Shown: positions 34,944 through 44,566 of the stretch, in pieces
Layout: the number at the start of each line of letters is the position of its first letter
Numbering within the stretch: position 1 is the first letter of the stretch
NCBI RefSeq assembly: GCF_031460495.1
Contig: NZ_JAVKTS010000005.1
Coordinates: 1-64,000 of the forward strand
Direction of reading: 5' to 3'
DNA from: Tissierella sp.
Lineage (GTDB): Bacteria > Bacillota > Clostridia > Tissierellales > Tissierellaceae
Length of the DNA stretch: 64,000 bases
Notes under the pieces: generated by a model
Database searches by the model: none
Told to the model about the DNA's origin: nothing
What the model saw: only the letters and a program-made list of their open reading frames with translations
Position numbers and translations under genes: made by a program

Positions 34944-35900
34944 TTGGAGAATAATGATAAGATAAAGAAAAGCATAATTGAGAGTATAATTGTAATAGCT
35001 ATTATGGCTATATATATAGTATTTGGAATCCACTATCTATCATTGTTGATACTAATTATCCCATTACCCTTTATAGTTTTAGGAGTGAGGAATGGTATAT
35101 ATAGTAATATTATATCTATTATATCAACATTTATAATAGTAAATATTCTTCTTGGAATTCCATCAGGATTGTCATTAATGATATTATTTGCACCCCTGAG
35201 CATTGGGATAAATTACTGTATTATAAAAAGAAAAACTAATATGGAAACAATAATAGCTTCTACAATGTTGTTTTTTGTATCTTTTATTCTGCTTTCATTT
35301 TTTGAAGGGAGTATATCTAATTTAGACATTGGAAAACAAGTTGAACAGATTTTTACCCAGTATTTAAACATACAAGTAGATATGCTTAAGGAAATGGGAA
35401 AGACAAATCATGAAATACTTAAGACCACAGATTTGCTAGAAAGTACATATAAGATGTTGGTAGTTCTTATACCTTCTTTTGTAGGGATATTTTCCTTAGG
35501 AGTAAGTTATATCAATCTATTATTATCCTCTAAGATATTACGAAAGATGGGATATGGAACTATTAATACTCAACGATTTTCAAGATTTAAACTTCCTAAC
35601 AATATTATCCTAGGTATTGGAATTATGATTTTAACTACATTTGTATTTAAAAAACTGGAGATACAATACCATGAAGCACTTCTTAGCAATATAGTCTTTT
35701 TAGCTAGTTTTGTATTTTTTATGCAAGGATTATCGGTTTTAGATTATCTATGTATTAAAGTCAAGACTCCATTGGTATTTAGAATTATTCTTCTGTCAAT
35801 GAATATAATATTTGTTCCTATGGGAGGACTTATATCCTTCCTTGGTATATTGGATTCAGTATTTGATTTGAGAAAAATAAGAAAGAAAAAATCCTTATAG
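34944..35900 (+). CDS. yybS: YybS family (DUF2232) membrane protein
   Basis: A 318-residue membrane protein with about eight hydrophobic segments. It lies between rpsR/MazG-like and gdpP, the standard location of the YybS/DUF2232 family in Firmicutes. The TTG start with AGAGGTGA at six bases is preferred over a GTG that overlaps that site. The function is unknown; family members resemble S-components in topology. Confidence 0.82.
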   Translation: MENNDKIKKSIIESIIVIAIMAIYIVFGIHYLSLLILIIPLPFIVLGVRNGIYSNIISIISTFIIVNILLGIPSGLSLMILFAPLSIGINYCIIKRKTNMETIIASTMLFFVSFILLSFFEGSISNLDIGKQVEQIFTQYLNIQVDMLKEMGKTNHEILKTTDLLESTYKMLVVLIPSFVGIFSLGVSYINLLLSSKILRKMGYGTINTQRFSRFKLPNNIILGIGIMILTTFVFKKLEIQYHEALLSNIVFLASFVFFMQGLSVLDYLCIKVKTPLVFRIILLSMNIIFVPMGGLISFLGILDSVFDLRKIRKKKSL

Positions 35901-35910
35901 GAGGATTATT

Positions 35911-37911
35911 ATGAAAAAGAAATTAGAATTTAAGTGGGAGGACAGTTATGTCTACCTTATTGTAATTGGGGTATTAAATATAATTATGGCATTTCATCAG
36001 CCTTTATTATCCTTTATAGGATTTATTCTATTAGGTTATTTAATATTTCATAATATAAAATCAAATATTAGAAAAAGACGAGAGCTAGTAAAATTTGTTG
36101 AGGGATTGTCCAATGAATTTGATTCAGCAACAAAACATGCAATATTTAACATGCCATTTCCATTAGTTATGTTAGATGAAGATATGGCAATTAGTTGGTA
36201 TAATACACCTTTTTTAAAGATGATGAATGAGAGAGAAATATTAAATGAAAAAATAGTTGATTTAATACCAGGCATATCTTTAGAAGGAGTATTTAAAGAA
36301 GATGACATGTCGCCAATTAATGTAAAGTTTGAAGAAAGAAACTATAAGGTATTTCCAAACCTAGTAGATACAAAGAAAACTAATAGTAATAATAGCATGA
36401 TTGTAATGCTTTATTGGGTTGATAACACAAACTTTGTTATGCTAGATCAAAAATACAATAAAGAGAAATTAGTCATAGCACTTGCCTTTGTGGATAATTA
36501 TGATGATGTTAGGAGCGGTACTCCAGAGGTAAATAGACCACTAGTAATGGCAGAAATTGATAAGAACATTAATGAGTACTTTTCCAGATATAATGGTATT
36601 GTAAGAAAATATGAAAATGATAAATATTTTATTATTATGGAAAATAGTGTATTGAAAGATATAGAAAGTAAAAAGTTTGATATCTTAGATCAAATGAGGG
36701 AGTTAGAAGTAGGAAATACCATACCAATTACATTGAGTATGGGAGTTGGATCAGGTGGAAACAATCCTTTTGAATCCTATGAAAAGGCAAGAGCTGCCAT
36801 AGATATTGCATTAGGTAGAGGTGGAGATCAAGCTGTAGTACAAGTTGGTAATATACTTAACTTCTACGGTGGTAAATCAAAAGCTATGGAAAAGAGAAAT
36901 AAGGTAAAGGCTAGAGTCATTGGATATGCTTTAAGACAGCTTATAGATCAAGCAGATAGAGTATTTGTTATGGGGCATAAAAATCCCGATATGGACTCCT
37001 TTGGTGCAGGGATAGGAGTACTTAGGGCAATAAAAGATAGAGATAAGGCAGGATATTTGATATTAAGTGGAGAAAATCCATCTATTAAAAATATTTTTGA
37101 AAAGTTGAGGCAAGAACAACCTGAGCTTCTAGAACAGATTATAACTCCAGAAGAAGCATTGGAGTTAGCTGGAGAGAGTTCTCTTATGGTAGTAGTAGAT
37201 AACCATAAGCCTAGCTTTACTGAGGTGCCAGAGCTTTTAGATATAATACCTAAGGTGGTATTAATAGACCATCATAGAAGAGGAGTAGAATTTATAAAGG
37301 ATCCAATCCTTACCTATTTAGAGCCATATGCTTCTTCTACCTGTGAATTGGTTACAGAAGTATTATCCTATATGAGCGATAAAATTAATCTTACTAAATT
37401 TGAAGCAGAGGCCTTGATGTCAGGAATTACTGTAGATACTAAGAATTTTAGCTTTCAAACAGGAGTTAGGACATTTGAAGCAGCTTCTATACTTAAACGA
37501 GCCGGTGCTGATACAACAGTAGTTAGACAGTTATTTAGAGATGATTTTAATACTTTTATTCATAAGGCAGAAGTAATAAAGTCAGCTAGGATAATTTTTG
37601 ATATAATAGCAATAGGTAGACTTGAAGCTCAGATGGAAGATTCTCTTTTAATTGCAGCTCAGGCTGCCAATGATTTGTTAGATATAAATGGTGTTGAGGC
37701 ATCCTTTGTAATGACTTATGTAAACAATAAGCTTCACATAAGTGGCAGATCATTAGGAAATGTTAGCGTGCAGTTAATCTTGGAGAAACTTGGAGGTGGG
37801 GGGCATTTAACATCTGCAGGCACTCAACTAGATCATATAACCATGGATGAGGCAGAGGTCTTACTAACAGAAACTATAGATAAATACTTAGAGGAAGGTG
37901 AAATAGAATGA
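35911..37911 (+). CDS. gdpP: Cyclic-di-AMP phosphodiesterase GdpP
   Basis: A 666-residue enzyme that hydrolyses the second messenger c-di-AMP. Two transmembrane helices (about 12-50), a degenerate PAS domain (about 75-140) and a degenerate GGDEF domain (about 170-300) precede the DHH/DHHA1 domain. Metal ligands are visible at H356-KNPD360-M-D362 ([11 protein letters not shown]) and the D453-H-H motif (VLIDHHRRG). The GGGGH motif of DHHA1 is near residue 630. Its stop overlaps the rplI start by four bases. Confidence 0.95.
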   Translation: MKKKLEFKWEDSYVYLIVIGVLNIIMAFHQPLLSFIGFILLGYLIFHNIKSNIRKRRELVKFVEGLSNEFDSATKHAIFNMPFPLVMLDEDMAISWYNTPFLKMMNEREILNEKIVDLIPGISLEGVFKEDDMSPINVKFEERNYKVFPNLVDTKKTNSNNSMIVMLYWVDNTNFVMLDQKYNKEKLVIALAFVDNYDDVRSGTPEVNRPLVMAEIDKNINEYFSRYNGIVRKYENDKYFIIMENSVLKDIESKKFDILDQMRELEVGNTIPITLSMGVGSGGNNPFESYEKARAAIDIALGRGGDQAVVQVGNILNFYGGKSKAMEKRNKVKARVIGYALRQLIDQADRVFVMGHKNPDMDSFGAGIGVLRAIKDRDKAGYLILSGENPSIKNIFEKLRQEQPELLEQIITPEEALELAGESSLMVVVDNHKPSFTEVPELLDIIPKVVLIDHHRRGVEFIKDPILTYLEPYASSTCELVTEVLSYMSDKINLTKFEAEALMSGITVDTKNFSFQTGVRTFEAASILKRAGADTTVVRQLFRDDFNTFIHKAEVIKSARIIFDIIAIGRLEAQMEDSLLIAAQAANDLLDINGVEASFVMTYVNNKLHISGRSLGNVSVQLILEKLGGGGHLTSAGTQLDHITMDEAEVLLTETIDKYLEEGEIE

Positions 37912-38354
37912 AAGTAATATTATTAAAAGAAATAAAAGGATTAGGTAAAGAAGGAGACTTAGTAAATGCAAAGGATGGATATGCTAGAAACTTCTTATTT
38001 CCAAAGGGTGATGCTATAGAGGCAACACCAGGTAATCTAAAGAAGTGGAAGGAAAACAAAGAAAAAGAAGCAGAAAGAAAAGAGAATGAACATAAAGAAG
38101 CTTTAGCCCTAAAGACTAAGATAGAAAATATTAATGTAGTAATTCAAGGGAAATCTGGAGAAGGTGGAAGACTTTTTGGTTCTATTACTTCCAAGGATAT
38201 AGCTGACGCTCTAAAATCACAACATAAAATTGATATAGATAGAAGAAAAATTGAACTAAAGGATAACATTAAATCTCTTGGAACCACATCCGTAGATGTA
38301 AAGGTATATCCAGAGGTAACTGCAAAGTTAAGTGTTAATGTAAAAGAACAATAA
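37908..38354 (+). CDS. rplI: 50S ribosomal protein L9
   Basis: 148 residues with the signature [20 protein letters not shown]...[11 protein letters not shown], a long central helix, and the C-terminal rRNA-binding domain ([16 protein letters not shown]). The ATG overlaps the gdpP stop, indicating coupled translation. Confidence 0.97.
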   Translation: MKVILLKEIKGLGKEGDLVNAKDGYARNFLFPKGDAIEATPGNLKKWKENKEKEAERKENEHKEALALKTKIENINVVIQGKSGEGGRLFGSITSKDIADALKSQHKIDIDRRKIELKDNIKSLGTTSVDVKVYPEVTAKLSVNVKEQ

Positions 38355-38358
38355 TGAG

Positions 38359-39699
38359 GTGGTTCAAATAGAAAATCAATTAATTGGACGTATTCCTCCC
38401 CATAGTTTGGAGGCAGAGCAATCTGTCCTTGGAGCTATGATATTGGACAAGGAAGCTATAAATACAGCGGTAGAGATAATAAGGGCAGATGATTTCTACA
38501 AAGAAGCAAATAAGGAAATATATGAAGCTATATTAATATTATTTAATAAAAATGAACCAGTAGACCTGATTACCTTATCAGAAGAGCTTAAGAGAAGAGG
38601 GACATTGGAGAACACTGGTGGAGTTACTTACTTAGCAAATCTTTCATCTGGAATTGCTACAACTGCCAATGTAAAATACTATTGTAAGATTGTAGAAGAA
38701 AAATCTACTCTTAGGAGATTAATTAAATCCTGTGATGAAGTAACTGCCAGATCTTATGAAAATGCTGATGAAGTAAGTTCAATAATAGAACAAGCAGAGA
38801 AATCCATTTTTGATATTACTCAGGGAAGACATAGGGAAGGCTTTTCCCCATTGTCTGAAGTTCTATTGGATAGTTTTTCCCAGATTGAGGCTAGAGCTGC
38901 CAGTGGAGGAGGATTAACAGGTCTTACTACAGGATTTATTGATTTAGATAGTAAATTGTCTGGTTTACAAAAGTCAGATTTAGTACTATTGGCTGCTAGA
39001 CCATCCATGGGTAAAACTGCAATTTCTGTAAATATAGTAACTAATGCTGCATTGAAAGGTGATGCAAAAGTAGCTATATTTTCTTTAGAGATGTCTAAGG
39101 AACAATTAGTACAAAGAATGATATCTGCCACCGCCCATGTGGATCTTCAAAAGATAATATCAGGTAGGCTAGACGAGAATGAATGGATGCAGGTAATTAA
39201 TTCCATGGCCCCCTTGTCTCAGGCTAATATATATATAGATGATACAGCGGGTATTTCATTAATGGAAATGAAGGCAAAATGTAGAAGGCTTAAGATAGAA
39301 AAGGGTCTTGATCTTGTAATGATAGACTATTTGCAGTTAATGCAATTAGATGGGCGTCAAGAGAGTAGGCAACAGGAGATTTCAGCCATATCTAGGGGCT
39401 TAAAGGCTTTAGCTAAGGAGATGGAATGCCCTGTAATAGCTTTATCACAGCTTAGCCGGGCACCAGAGCTTAGATCTGACCATAGACCTATATTATCAGA
39501 CTTAAGGGAATCTGGAGCCATAGAACAGGATGCAGACGTGGTATTGTTCCTATATAGAGATGATTATTATCACGAGGATTCTGAAAAGAAAAACATAGGA
39601 GAAGTAATTATTGCAAAACATAGAAATGGTCCAACGGGCAGTATTGAACTTGTATTTAAGAAGGAATTTACGAAGTTTGTTAATTTAGTTAGGGAATAA
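38359..39699 (+). CDS. dnaB: Replicative DNA helicase DnaB
   Basis: A 446-residue hexameric helicase that unwinds DNA at the fork. The N-terminal domain begins RIPPHSLEAEQSVLGAM. The RecA-type domain has Walker A RPSMGKT (214-220), Walker B DLVMIDYLQLM, and RESGAIEQDADVV near the end. The annotated GTG overlaps its own AATGAGG site. An ATA nine bases later would sit at an ideal five-base spacing from GAGGTGG and would give the more family-like MENQLIGRIPP, so the true start is uncertain. Confidence 0.96.
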   Translation: MVQIENQLIGRIPPHSLEAEQSVLGAMILDKEAINTAVEIIRADDFYKEANKEIYEAILILFNKNEPVDLITLSEELKRRGTLENTGGVTYLANLSSGIATTANVKYYCKIVEEKSTLRRLIKSCDEVTARSYENADEVSSIIEQAEKSIFDITQGRHREGFSPLSEVLLDSFSQIEARAASGGGLTGLTTGFIDLDSKLSGLQKSDLVLLAARPSMGKTAISVNIVTNAALKGDAKVAIFSLEMSKEQLVQRMISATAHVDLQKIISGRLDENEWMQVINSMAPLSQANIYIDDTAGISLMEMKAKCRRLKIEKGLDLVMIDYLQLMQLDGRQESRQQEISAISRGLKALAKEMECPVIALSQLSRAPELRSDHRPILSDLRESGAIEQDADVVLFLYRDDYYHEDSEKKNIGEVIIAKHRNGPTGSIELVFKKEFTKFVNLVRE

Positions 39700-39727
39700 T
39701 AAAGCGGTGTATAGTGAATAGATATTA

Positions 39728-39754
39728 GATCCTTCACTGTGTTCAGGATGACAG
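39728..39754 (-). repeat. Interspersed 'CHPE(R/H)SEGS' repeat unit (partial)
   Basis: The minus-strand sequence CTGTCATCCTGAACACAGTG followed by AAGGATC is one copy of the widely scattered family whose typical form is TGTCATCCTGAGCGAAGCGA-AGGATC. A false translation gives CHPEHSEGS. The arms ATCCT/AGGAT form a stem. It lies in the 114-base gap between dnaB and the GNAT gene and creates false start codons there. Confidence 0.7.
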
Positions 39755-39813
39755 ATATTTTCCTGCCTGAGCATAGGGGATGGATCTATAATTTTATAGA
39801 GAAGGTGACGGAT

Positions 39814-40407
39814 TTGGAGATAAAGGGGAAAAGAATAACTATCAGGCCTTTGAAGGTAGATGATGTATATCTTATGAGAAAATGGGGATTCCATGAGAAT
39901 CCACTTTTAGAAGACTATAATTTTCCAAAATTAAGTGATAAAGATATTAAGATGTGGTATAGGGTAAAAACAAATAGATTTGTAAACAAATATTATGGTA
40001 TAAGAAATGAAAGTGATGAATTGATAGGGTATATGGGGATTAAAAATATTAAGAGAATTACTAAAGAATCTACACTAGGTCTAGTATTGGATCCAAATCA
40101 AGTGGATAAAGGATATGGAACCGAGATTCTAGAAACATTCTTACAATACTATTTTAGTAAAATGAAAATGAGAAAAATGATATTAGAAGTGGCAGAATTC
40201 AATAAACGAGCCTATAGATTATATGAAAAAATAGGTTTTAAGCCCATAGGATATTATCTAGATGAATTTTTTGATTCAGGATTAGATTTAACAAATCCCT
40301 ATTATATAATAGAAAAATCTTCTTTTGTAATAAAGGGAGAAAAGATATATAATTATATTTACAAAATGACCTTAGATAGGAAAAGATTTTTTAAATTAAG
40401 GCAATAA
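39814..40407 (+). CDS. GNAT-family N-acetyltransferase
   Basis: A 197-residue acetyl-CoA-dependent transferase. ITIRPLKVDDVYLMRKW begins the fold, the acetyl-CoA loop is DPNQVDKGYGTEILETF, and a late NKRAYRLYEKIGFKPIGYYLD closes it, as in RimJ/RimL-like members. The TTG start at 39814 has AAGGTG six bases upstream; an ATG further upstream lies inside the interspersed repeat. The substrate is unknown. It is inserted between dnaB and the dnaD-dnaC pair. Confidence 0.82.
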   Translation: MEIKGKRITIRPLKVDDVYLMRKWGFHENPLLEDYNFPKLSDKDIKMWYRVKTNRFVNKYYGIRNESDELIGYMGIKNIKRITKESTLGLVLDPNQVDKGYGTEILETFLQYYFSKMKMRKMILEVAEFNKRAYRLYEKIGFKPIGYYLDEFFDSGLDLTNPYYIIEKSSFVIKGEKIYNYIYKMTLDRKRFFKLRQ

Positions 40408-40434
40408 TATATAAATAACCTAGGAGTTGATAAT

Positions 40435-41529
40435 ATGAGCTTCACCCTTGAAACTACAGATATGGATTTAGGAGATACTCCTATAGAAAATATATTTATT
40501 AATGATTATATGCCTATGGCAAATGGAACCTATGTTAAAGTGTATTTATTAGGATATAAATATGCCCATGATAAAGATGGAAAAATTGATGTAACAAATC
40601 AAACCATAGCAAAGTATTTAGAAATACCTTTAGATGATGTACTTAGAGCTTGGGACTTTTGGGCAAGTAAGGGTATCGTAGAGAAGACTATTGGAGAAGA
40701 AGATAATAAATATAACTATAAAGTAAAATTTTTAAGCTTAAAGCAGCTTTATATAAAAAATAATCTTAGTCTATTTAGTACAAAGGAAGAAACTGCAAAA
40801 AAACCTAAGTCAATTACACCTCAGGATTTAATAGATGCAAATCAAATACCTTTAATTAATAAAATGTTTAATCAGATAGATTACATAATGAGAAGACAGA
40901 CTGTCACTACAGAAAAACAGAAGATTTTATCTTGGATAGAGAATTATAACATGAATCCAGATGTAATAGAAAAAGCCTTTTTTTATGGAGTAGAAAGAAA
41001 AGGTCAAAGAAATGTTAATTATGTAGAAGGAATCATTAGAAATTGGTATGATAAGGGACTTACGAATATGGATGCAATTATAGAACATTTTAAAACACAG
41101 GATGAAAAGTTCTATAGATACCAAAAAGTAATGAAATCTTTAGGTCTAGATAATAGAACTATTACACAGGGAGAAATGAAAGTAATAGATAAATGGTTCG
41201 AAGAGTATAAATTTACTATGGAAATGGTCTTAAAGGGTTGTGAATCTTCAGCTAAGGTTTCAAATCCTACGGTTAATTATATAGATGGAGTCCTAAAATC
41301 ATGGCATAAAAAAGAAATAGTAACCATAAATGATATTGAGGAAAAGGACAAACCAAAGGAGAAGAAAGAATATAAGGTGGCAAGACCTACTGACAAAAAA
41401 TCCGCTCCACTAAAGACTAGATTCCACAATTTTGAGCAAAGATCAGATGGATATACTGCTGAGGAATTGGAAAATATTGCAAGAAGGAAAAGAGAGGCCT
41501 ATAGTAAAAAGGCAAAAGGAGAAGCATAA
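40435..41529 (+). CDS. dnaD: DnaD domain replication protein
   Basis: A 364-residue protein. An N-terminal winged-helix region (about 1-110) is followed by two DnaD/DnaB_2 domains (about 150-210 and 225-285), each with the W-Y/K motif: ILSWIENYNMNPDVIEKAFFYG...IIRNWYDKG and VIDKWFEEYKFTMEMV...VLKSWHKK. A basic tail follows. It helps load the helicase during initiation or restart. It ends two bases before the dnaC-like loader. Confidence 0.9.
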   Translation: MSFTLETTDMDLGDTPIENIFINDYMPMANGTYVKVYLLGYKYAHDKDGKIDVTNQTIAKYLEIPLDDVLRAWDFWASKGIVEKTIGEEDNKYNYKVKFLSLKQLYIKNNLSLFSTKEETAKKPKSITPQDLIDANQIPLINKMFNQIDYIMRRQTVTTEKQKILSWIENYNMNPDVIEKAFFYGVERKGQRNVNYVEGIIRNWYDKGLTNMDAIIEHFKTQDEKFYRYQKVMKSLGLDNRTITQGEMKVIDKWFEEYKFTMEMVLKGCESSAKVSNPTVNYIDGVLKSWHKKEIVTINDIEEKDKPKEKKEYKVARPTDKKSAPLKTRFHNFEQRSDGYTAEELENIARRKREAYSKKAKGEA

Positions 41530-41531
41530 TC

Positions 41532-42512
41532 ATGTATAGAACTATACTAAAAGAATTAACAAATGAATATGAGAGAAAAAGAGATAGGCAATTATATGAC
41601 CAAAGGATGAGAAAAGAAAAGGTCTATAAAAAGATACCTGCGATTAAGAGAATAGATGAAGAAATATTTAAAGCAGGTATATCTATGACTAAATATATAA
41701 TAGGTAACCCTGATACCTATAAAGAATCTGCAGAAGAGGCTAAGAAAACAATTGAAAAATTGAAGATGGAAAAAGCTTATCTAATGACAGAATCCAATAT
41801 TCCAGCAGATTATATGGATATCAATTATGATTGCACTAATTGTAAGGATACAGGATATCTAGAAAGTGGACAACAATGTAATTGCCTAAAGCAGGCCTTA
41901 GTCTCCCGTGCATATAAGATGTCTAATTTAGATAATGTTTTAGCAAAAGAGAATTTTAAAAACTTCAATATAAATATATTTAAAGATGAGGTCTTTGGAA
42001 ACGAATCAGTGACACCAAAGGAAAATATGGTTGATATAGTAGGTATAGCAGAAGGTTTTATTAGCAATTTTAATGAAAATAATGGAGATAATTTATTATT
42101 CTATGGCACCACAGGTCTAGGAAAAACTTATCTGTGTAATTGCATTGCCAAATCCCTATTGGATAAGAATAAGATAGTAATATATCAAACGGCTTTTACA
42201 ATACTTGAAATAATTGAAAAACATAGATTTGGTAGGGGAAGCAAGGAATTTAATGATTATCAATATAATTTATTGTTTGAAGCTGATTTACTTATTATAG
42301 ATGATTTAGGCACAGAAGTAGCAAATACATTTACCAATGCAGAGATATTCAACATTGTAAATACCAGAATAATAGCAGGTAAAAAGACGATAATATCAAG
42401 TAATTTAACACCAAAGGAAATATCAGAAACATATACAGACAGAGTATTCTCAAGGATATTAGATAAATTTGTTCCATTAAAGTTTTATGGACATGATTTG
42501 AGATGGGAGTAG
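41532..42512 (+). CDS. dnaC: DnaC/DnaI-like helicase loader ATPase
   Basis: A 326-residue AAA+ ATPase. The N-terminal coiled region leads to a zinc-binding set C101-x2-C104...C116-x-C118 and then Walker A GTTGLGKT (192-199), Walker B LLIIDDLGTE, and sensor motif ISSNLTPKE. It probably loads DnaB together with DnaD, encoded just upstream. No standard ribosome binding site is seen, so translation is probably coupled to dnaD. Confidence 0.92.
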   Translation: MYRTILKELTNEYERKRDRQLYDQRMRKEKVYKKIPAIKRIDEEIFKAGISMTKYIIGNPDTYKESAEEAKKTIEKLKMEKAYLMTESNIPADYMDINYDCTNCKDTGYLESGQQCNCLKQALVSRAYKMSNLDNVLAKENFKNFNINIFKDEVFGNESVTPKENMVDIVGIAEGFISNFNENNGDNLLFYGTTGLGKTYLCNCIAKSLLDKNKIVIYQTAFTILEIIEKHRFGRGSKEFNDYQYNLLFEADLLIIDDLGTEVANTFTNAEIFNIVNTRIIAGKKTIISSNLTPKEISETYTDRVFSRILDKFVPLKFYGHDLRWE

Positions 42513-42542
42513 TTATTAACTATTTTTATGAGGGGTGATTAA

Positions 42543-43067
42543 ATGGATGCTAATGAGAGGCGAGAAATGATACTTTCTATTCTAAAGGGTTCAGAGGGGC
42601 CTATCAAAGGAACAGATCTATCTGAACAACTAGAAGTAAGTAGACAGGTAATAGTTCAAGATGTTGCAATACTTAGAGCTAGGGGAGAGGATATATTAGC
42701 TACCCCACAGGGATATTTAATACCTCAATACTATGGAAAGAAGAAGATAATTAAAACTATCGCTTGTATACACAAAAACAATGATGAAATAGAGGATGAA
42801 TTAAGTACAATAGTAGATTTAGGAGGAAAGGTATTAGATGTAGTAGTAGAGCACCCATTATACGGAGAAATAAAATCACAATTACAAATAGGCTCAAGGC
42901 ATGACTTGAGGGAGTTTATGGATAATTTAAATAAGACTAAAGCAGAACCTTTATCTTCACTGACTGGGGGAATTCATATTCATACAATAGAGGTAGAAGA
43001 TGAAAATATGATAAATAGAATAAGGGATGTACTTTCTAAAAAAAATTATTTAATAAAAGAGGATTAA
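42543..43067 (+). CDS. niaR: Niacin-responsive transcriptional repressor NiaR
   Basis: A 174-residue repressor. An N-terminal HTH_11 domain (RREMILSILKGSEGPIKGTDLSEQLEVSRQVIVQDV) is followed by the 3H domain with conserved histidines H77, H104, H145 and H147 that bind niacin and a metal. It represses NAD biosynthesis and niacin uptake when niacin is present. GAGGGGTG precedes the ATG. A matching operator lies before the ECF transporter at 33.4 kb; no NAD biosynthesis genes are in the window. Confidence 0.93.
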   Translation: MDANERREMILSILKGSEGPIKGTDLSEQLEVSRQVIVQDVAILRARGEDILATPQGYLIPQYYGKKKIIKTIACIHKNNDEIEDELSTIVDLGGKVLDVVVEHPLYGEIKSQLQIGSRHDLREFMDNLNKTKAEPLSSLTGGIHIHTIEVEDENMINRIRDVLSKKNYLIKED

Positions 43068-43089
43068 CATATTACATTTAACAAAAGAT

Positions 43090-44148
43090 GTGACTGCTGT
43101 ATGTACATTAAGCAAAGGGGTGTTTAAAATAGCAAAGTCAAAAGGTGGTATAAGGGATTATATTGTTAAAGTACTAAATGGAATGGCATGGGGGCTTTTT
43201 TCATCTTTACTTATTGGACTTATAATTAAACAAATAGGGGAGTTGTTTAATATTGGGCAGCTCATCACCTTTGGATCCATGGCACAAAAGCTAATGGGAC
43301 CAGCAATAGGGGCTGGAGTTGGATATTCTGTTGGAGCGCCTCCCTTGGGTATATTTGCATCAGTAGTAGTTGGAACAATAGGTGCAGGTAGTATTACCTT
43401 TGATGGAGCTACAGCCATAATAAATACTGGGGAACCTGTAGGTGCCTTTATTGCAGCACTTGTAGGAGCGGAAATTTCAAAGCTAATTAGTGGAAAAACT
43501 AAAGTAGACATAGTTCTAGTACCACTAGTTACAATTATTGCAGGAGGCTATGTAGGCCAATATATTGCACCATATATGACTGTTGTAATGAATTTCTTTG
43601 GTAATATAATAAATACAGCAACAGTAATGCATCCAATACCTATGGGAATAATAGTATCTGTAGTTATGGGGATAGTATTGACCCTTCCAATAAGTTCTGC
43701 AGCTTTGGCAATATCCCTTGGCTTATCAGGTCTTGCAGCAGGTGCAAGTACTGTTGGATGTGCAGCAAATATGATTGGATTTGCAGTAGCTTCTTATAGA
43801 GAGAATGGATTTGGTGGACTTATTGCACAAGGATTAGGCACATCTATGCTTCAGGTTGGAAATATAGTAAAAAATCCTTTGATTTGGATGCCAGCCATAG
43901 TTTCTTCTGCTATATTAGGTCCTATATCTACCTTTGTACTGAAAATGGAAGGCACCAAGATTGGAGCTGGAATGGGAACCAGTGGATTAGTAGGTCAATT
44001 TGCTACAATAGATGCTATGGGAGCTACACCTAAGACTTTTATTCTGATACTTATGATGCATTTCGTATTACCTGCAATTCTATCTCTTGGAGTATCAGAA
44101 TGGATGAGGAATAAAGGATTTATTAAATCGGGAGATATGAAATTATAA
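43090..44148 (+). CDS. PTS system EIIC-like membrane protein (PTS_EIIC_2 family)
   Basis: A 352-residue protein with about nine hydrophobic segments and glycine-rich loops (GPAIGAGVGYSVGAPPLG, MHPIPMGIIVSVVMGI), typical of the PTS_EIIC_2 family. No EIIA or EIIB domain or gene is adjacent, so true phosphotransfer is uncertain. The start is unsure. The GTG at 43090 has no site before it, while AGAGG after niaR is ideally spaced from an in-frame ATA at 43069. Co-transcription with niaR is probable. Confidence 0.75.
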   Translation: MTAVCTLSKGVFKIAKSKGGIRDYIVKVLNGMAWGLFSSLLIGLIIKQIGELFNIGQLITFGSMAQKLMGPAIGAGVGYSVGAPPLGIFASVVVGTIGAGSITFDGATAIINTGEPVGAFIAALVGAEISKLISGKTKVDIVLVPLVTIIAGGYVGQYIAPYMTVVMNFFGNIINTATVMHPIPMGIIVSVVMGIVLTLPISSAALAISLGLSGLAAGASTVGCAANMIGFAVASYRENGFGGLIAQGLGTSMLQVGNIVKNPLIWMPAIVSSAILGPISTFVLKMEGTKIGAGMGTSGLVGQFATIDAMGATPKTFILILMMHFVLPAILSLGVSEWMRNKGFIKSGDMKL

Positions 44149-44319
44149 ATTTTTTAAAAAAATCGAAAGTTAATGTTTTAACATACTATTGGGGGGTATA
44201 TAAGGAATAGGAGACAAACCTCCTCATACAAAAGATAAATAATTTAATGTACAGAAGATGAAAGTATCCATTGGAAAGCTTAAAATTTTAGGTTTTTTAA
44301 TGGATATTTCATTTTATCC

Positions 44320-44347
44320 TTGACAAGTAATGTTAATATGCTATAAT
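44320..44347 (+). promoter_or_regulatory. Sigma-A promoter of serS
   Basis: TTGACA (44320-44325), 16 bases, TATAAT (44342-44347). It directly precedes the T-box leader. The 170 bases between the EIIC-like gene and this promoter hold only weak hairpins, one ending near 44315 that could terminate the upstream gene. Confidence 0.85.
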
Positions 44348-44356
44348 ATCTTTAAT

Positions 44357-44545
44357 TAAATATTAGCAAAGAAGGGAAACAGTAAATATCTAGCTTTTTT
44401 AGAGAGTCAATGGCTGGTGAAAATTGACAAAGTGAAATATTGAATCCATCCCAGAGCTAATGAACTTCGAGTGAGCCTTTTGGCTAACTAGGGTGGCAAC
44501 GCGGGAGTAACTCTCGTCCCTACTATTATGGGACGAGAGTTTAAT
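44357..44545 (+). ncRNA. T-box leader responding to tRNA-Ser
   Basis: The T-box AGGGTGGCAACGCGG is at 44490-44504, with TGGC in it suited to the GCCA end of tRNA-Ser. The likely specifier codon is TCC (44445-44447) in the frame GAA-TCC-A of stem I, which is Ser. A terminator (AACTCTCGTCCC pairing with GGGACGAGAGTT, 44509-44541, then T-rich) competes with the antiterminator. Uncharged tRNA-Ser would allow read-through into serS. Confidence 0.93.
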
Positions 44546-44566
44546 TATTTTTAAGGAGGTATAAAT

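Noticed and set aside
39685-39894. Minus-strand protein containing CHPEHSEGS
   Set aside because: This is the well-known false translation of an interspersed DNA repeat, overlapping the GNAT gene.
44149-44319. Small gene between the EIIC-like gene and the serS promoter
   Set aside because: GGGGGG is present near 44191, but no start codon at suitable spacing leads to a meaningful frame. Only weak hairpins are seen.
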